From positions 744,001 through 808,000 of the forward strand of contig CAVVFN010000003.1 in the NCBI GenBank assembly GCA_963747515.1: 64,000 nucleotides of DNA, read 5' to 3'. The notes under the pieces were generated by a model. It did no database searches and was not told where the DNA came from. It saw only the letters and a program-made list of their open reading frames with translations. Shown piece after piece: positions 62,042-64,000 of this stretch (positions are counted from its first letter, which is position 1; each line of letters opens with the position of its first letter). The stretch is from Mariniphaga sp963747515. GTDB taxonomy: Bacteria; Bacteroidota; Bacteroidia; Bacteroidales; Prolixibacteraceae. Position numbers and translations under genes: made by a program.

Positions 62042-63373
62042 TCAAATTGAACGATTAATATCAAACTGCTCCAGGATATCGGCAATCCTTCTTAAAAAAG
62101 CACCTCCCAGGGCACCGTCGACCACCCGGTGGTCGTATGACAAAGAGAGGAACATTTTATACCTGACAGCTATTGCATCTCCGGTGGGAGTTTCCACAAC
62201 GGCAGGTTTCTTTTCAATGCTTCCTGTTGCAAGGATTCCTACCTGAGGCTGGTTAATAATGGGTGTTCCGATTATGTTTCGGAATGAACCGAAATTGGTT
62301 ATAGTAAAGGTACCTCCCAAAATTTCCTCGGGAGAAAGTTTATTATCTCGGGCAGCATTTGCGAGTCGGTTTAAATCTTTTGCCAGCCCCACGAGGTTCT
62401 TCTGTTCCGCATTTCTTACTACCGGCACAATAAGATTTCCGTCGTTTTTGGCAACAGCAATACCAATATTTATGTTTTTTCGATAGATTATTTTATCGCC
62501 ATCGACCGAAGAATTAACCAAAGGAAATTCTGCCAGAGCTTTGGCAGTGGCTTCAATGAAAAAAGGCATAAAAGTAATTTTCTCCCCATACTTTTTCAGA
62601 AATGCTTCCTTGTTTTTATTTCGCCAAAATACAAGTTCAGTTACATCTGCTTCAACAACTGAGGTAACATGGGGAGAAACCTGTTTAGACATTACCATAT
62701 GGTCGGCAATGATCTTTCTTACCCTGTCCATTTCTACAACTTTATCTCCTTCACCGGCTGTAACAGGAGGTACCGCTTTCCGCTTAATGCTGTCATCAGA
62801 TTTTGTTTCTGGTATGTCTTCTCTAGCAGTGGCAGAAGATTTTGCCTTATTTCTGTTTTCAATGTAATCCAGCAAATCCTTTTTCTGAACTCTTCCATTG
62901 GTCCCTGATCCTTCAATCGACTCAAGTTCTGCTGCCGAAATACCTTCTTCTTTGGCAATGGTTCGGACCAAAGGTGAATAAAAGCGATTGGACTTCTCCT
63001 TTGAAGGCTGAGAAACTTCAATGTCGGCTTTTTGTGTTTTAAATTCTTCTGTATTGTTTGAGGTTTTTTCTGCTTCTGAAAATTCTTTTGAAGAATCTAC
63101 ATCCTGCGTTTCTTCAACAGTTTCTACTTCTTCTTCTGTTTCAACAACTGCAACAATTTCTCCCACTGGTACAAGTGTACCTTCAGGATGAAAAATTTTG
63201 AAAATAATACCGTCAACAGGGGAAGGGATTTCAGAATCCACTTTATCGGTAGCTACCTCAAAAAGCATAGCATCCTCTTCAATGGTATCTCCCTCTTTTA
63301 CAAACCATTTTGTTATTGTGCCTTCCAGAATACTTTCACCCAGCTTGGGCATAATGATGTTAAATTTTGACAT
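62042..63373 (-). CDS. dihydrolipoamide acyltransferase (E2)
   Basis: A 443-residue E2 core enzyme. The lipoyl domain occupies about 1-78, with the modifiable Lys44 in EVATDKVDSEIP. An acidic linker (about 80-130) follows, then the E3/E1-binding domain (about 133-172, FYSPLVRTIAKEEGISAAEL). The catalytic domain (about 205-440) ends with SYDHRVVDGALGGAFLRR holding the active-site His. It is upstream of the E1 fusion with an 8-bp gap. No E3 gene is in the window, so the complex must borrow one encoded elsewhere. Confidence 0.93.
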   Translation of the reverse strand: MSKFNIIMPKLGESILEGTITKWFVKEGDTIEEDAMLFEVATDKVDSEIPSPVDGIIFKIFHPEGTLVPVGEIVAVVETEEEVETVEETQDVDSSKEFSEAEKTSNNTEEFKTQKADIEVSQPSKEKSNRFYSPLVRTIAKEEGISAAELESIEGSGTNGRVQKKDLLDYIENRNKAKSSATAREDIPETKSDDSIKRKAVPPVTAGEGDKVVEMDRVRKIIADHMVMSKQVSPHVTSVVEADVTELVFWRNKNKEAFLKKYGEKITFMPFFIEATAKALAEFPLVNSSVDGDKIIYRKNINIGIAVAKNDGNLIVPVVRNAEQKNLVGLAKDLNRLANAARDNKLSPEEILGGTFTITNFGSFRNIIGTPIINQPQVGILATGSIEKKPAVVETPTGDAIAVRYKMFLSLSYDHRVVDGALGGAFLRRIADILEQFDINRSI

Positions 63374-63518
63374 ACAAATGAGAATAAATGATTTTTGCTA
63401 TTTTAAGATTCTTAAACACGAATAAAATTGAAATGTTCACATTGCAATTTTAATAATTTTTTGAGTGGATTAAAGAAATAAAAGATGAAACAGGATTCTT
63501 TGTGCATAAAATTAACAT

Positions 63519-64000
63519 TTATGCTTGTAACCCGCCCGTTAATTCTTCAGCGGAGCTTATCATGTGTCTGTCAAGATATTCATTAATTCCATCAATAATT
63601 TGTAACGGAATGAAAGGATTTTTAAACAAAGCTGTACCTATTTGCACAGCAGCAGCACCTGCAAGCATGAATTCTATTACATCAGTGGCATTCATTATTC
63701 CTCCCATGGCAATCACAGGAATATTTACTGCCCTGGCAACCTGCCAGACCATCCGCAATGCTATGGGTTTAATTGCAGGGCCTGACAAGCCGCCTGTAAT
63801 GGTCGACAATAATGGTTTTCTTTTTTCTGCATCAATAGCCATGCCTACAAATGTATTTACTAAAGAAACACTATCGGCTCCCTGTCCTTCCACTGCTTTT
63901 GCAATCTCAGATATATCTGTAACATTAGGAGAAAGCTTAACTATAAGCGTTTTATCGTATGCTTCACGTACGGCTCGGGTAACGGCCTCAGCCCCAGGAC
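63519..64000 (-). CDS. pyrD: dihydroorotate dehydrogenase, C-terminal part (runs off the window)
   Basis: The last 160 residues of a class 1 (PyrD/PyrDB-type) dihydroorotate dehydrogenase, which forms orotate in pyrimidine synthesis. Visible motifs are LIVKLSPNVTDI with the conserved Lys, SLVNTFVGMAID, GGLSGPAIKPIALR and the FMN phosphate site VIAMGGIMNATDVIEFMLAGAAAVQIGTALF. The frame is open to the window end, so the N-terminus and start are beyond it. It is the first minus-strand gene here, 145 bp upstream of the E2 gene. Confidence 0.92.
   Translation of the reverse strand, partial: PGAEAVTRAVREAYDKTLIVKLSPNVTDISEIAKAVEGQGADSVSLVNTFVGMAIDAEKRKPLLSTITGGLSGPAIKPIALRMVWQVARAVNIPVIAMGGIMNATDVIEFMLAGAAAVQIGTALFKNPFIPLQIIDGINEYLDRHMISSAEELTGGLQA

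Overview
The window looks like chromosomal DNA of a Bacteroidota bacterium, most likely a Bacteroidales/Marinilabiliales-type organism. This is inferred from gene content: a TamB-TamL pair, a TonB-dependent receptor next to a DUF4249 lipoprotein, an EF-G2-type factor, a baeRF3 protein, a fused E1 alpha/beta 2-oxoacid dehydrogenase, and -7 boxes of the Bacteroidota TAnnTTTG type. No rRNA, tRNA or CRISPR array was seen.

Layout. 1-6.5 kb: small membrane protein, AI-2E-family permease, CsbD, an MlaE-MlaF-MlaD lipid transporter and a POTRA/beta-barrel protein. 6.6-13.9 kb: tamB (split by one in-frame TAA) and tamL. 14.2-31.9 kb: a stress/envelope region with an OmpA lipoprotein, small beta-barrels, CheB-CheR-PAS and CheB proteins, two CsbD-like proteins, PRC-barrel, hydrolase, baeRF3, a glycosyltransferase fusion and several genes under 50 codons. 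It is interrupted by a damaged IS110 element. 32.3-42 kb: nuclease-fold protein and a sugar-catabolism group (secreted toroid protein, two Tat-exported Gfo/Idh/MocA oxidoreductases, POT/MFS transporter, MBL hydrolase, GH27 alpha-galactosidase). 42-64 kb: M13 peptidase, DUF4249/TonB receptor, EF-G2, recF-DUF721, TPR-ribH, DUF4890, a broken DUF2490 gene, pyrG-yidC, E2-E1-flavodoxin and the end of pyrD.

The most interesting signal is a regulatory element found eight times between 1.4 and 32.1 kb and nowhere else noticed in the window. It has a box close to GTGTGAAT[C/G]ATGTAA and a second TGTAAC box, with the two TGTAA cores exactly 21 bp apart in all eight copies. In seven copies a TAnnTTTR-like -7 box follows 21-23 nt later. 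The copies precede csbD, tamB, ompA, the CheB-CheR gene, a beta-barrel gene, a leader ORF plus cheB, and a 41-codon basic protein. The eighth has lost its -7 box to the IS110 insertion. This suggests an undescribed stress/envelope regulon, possibly controlled by a tandem-site regulator.

Several genes carry single-base lesions (tamB, a PAS gene, a DUF2490 gene), and about 900 bp inside the IS110 element is a degraded purine-rich second copy of adjacent sequence. Sequence or assembly error should be excluded before these are treated as biological.
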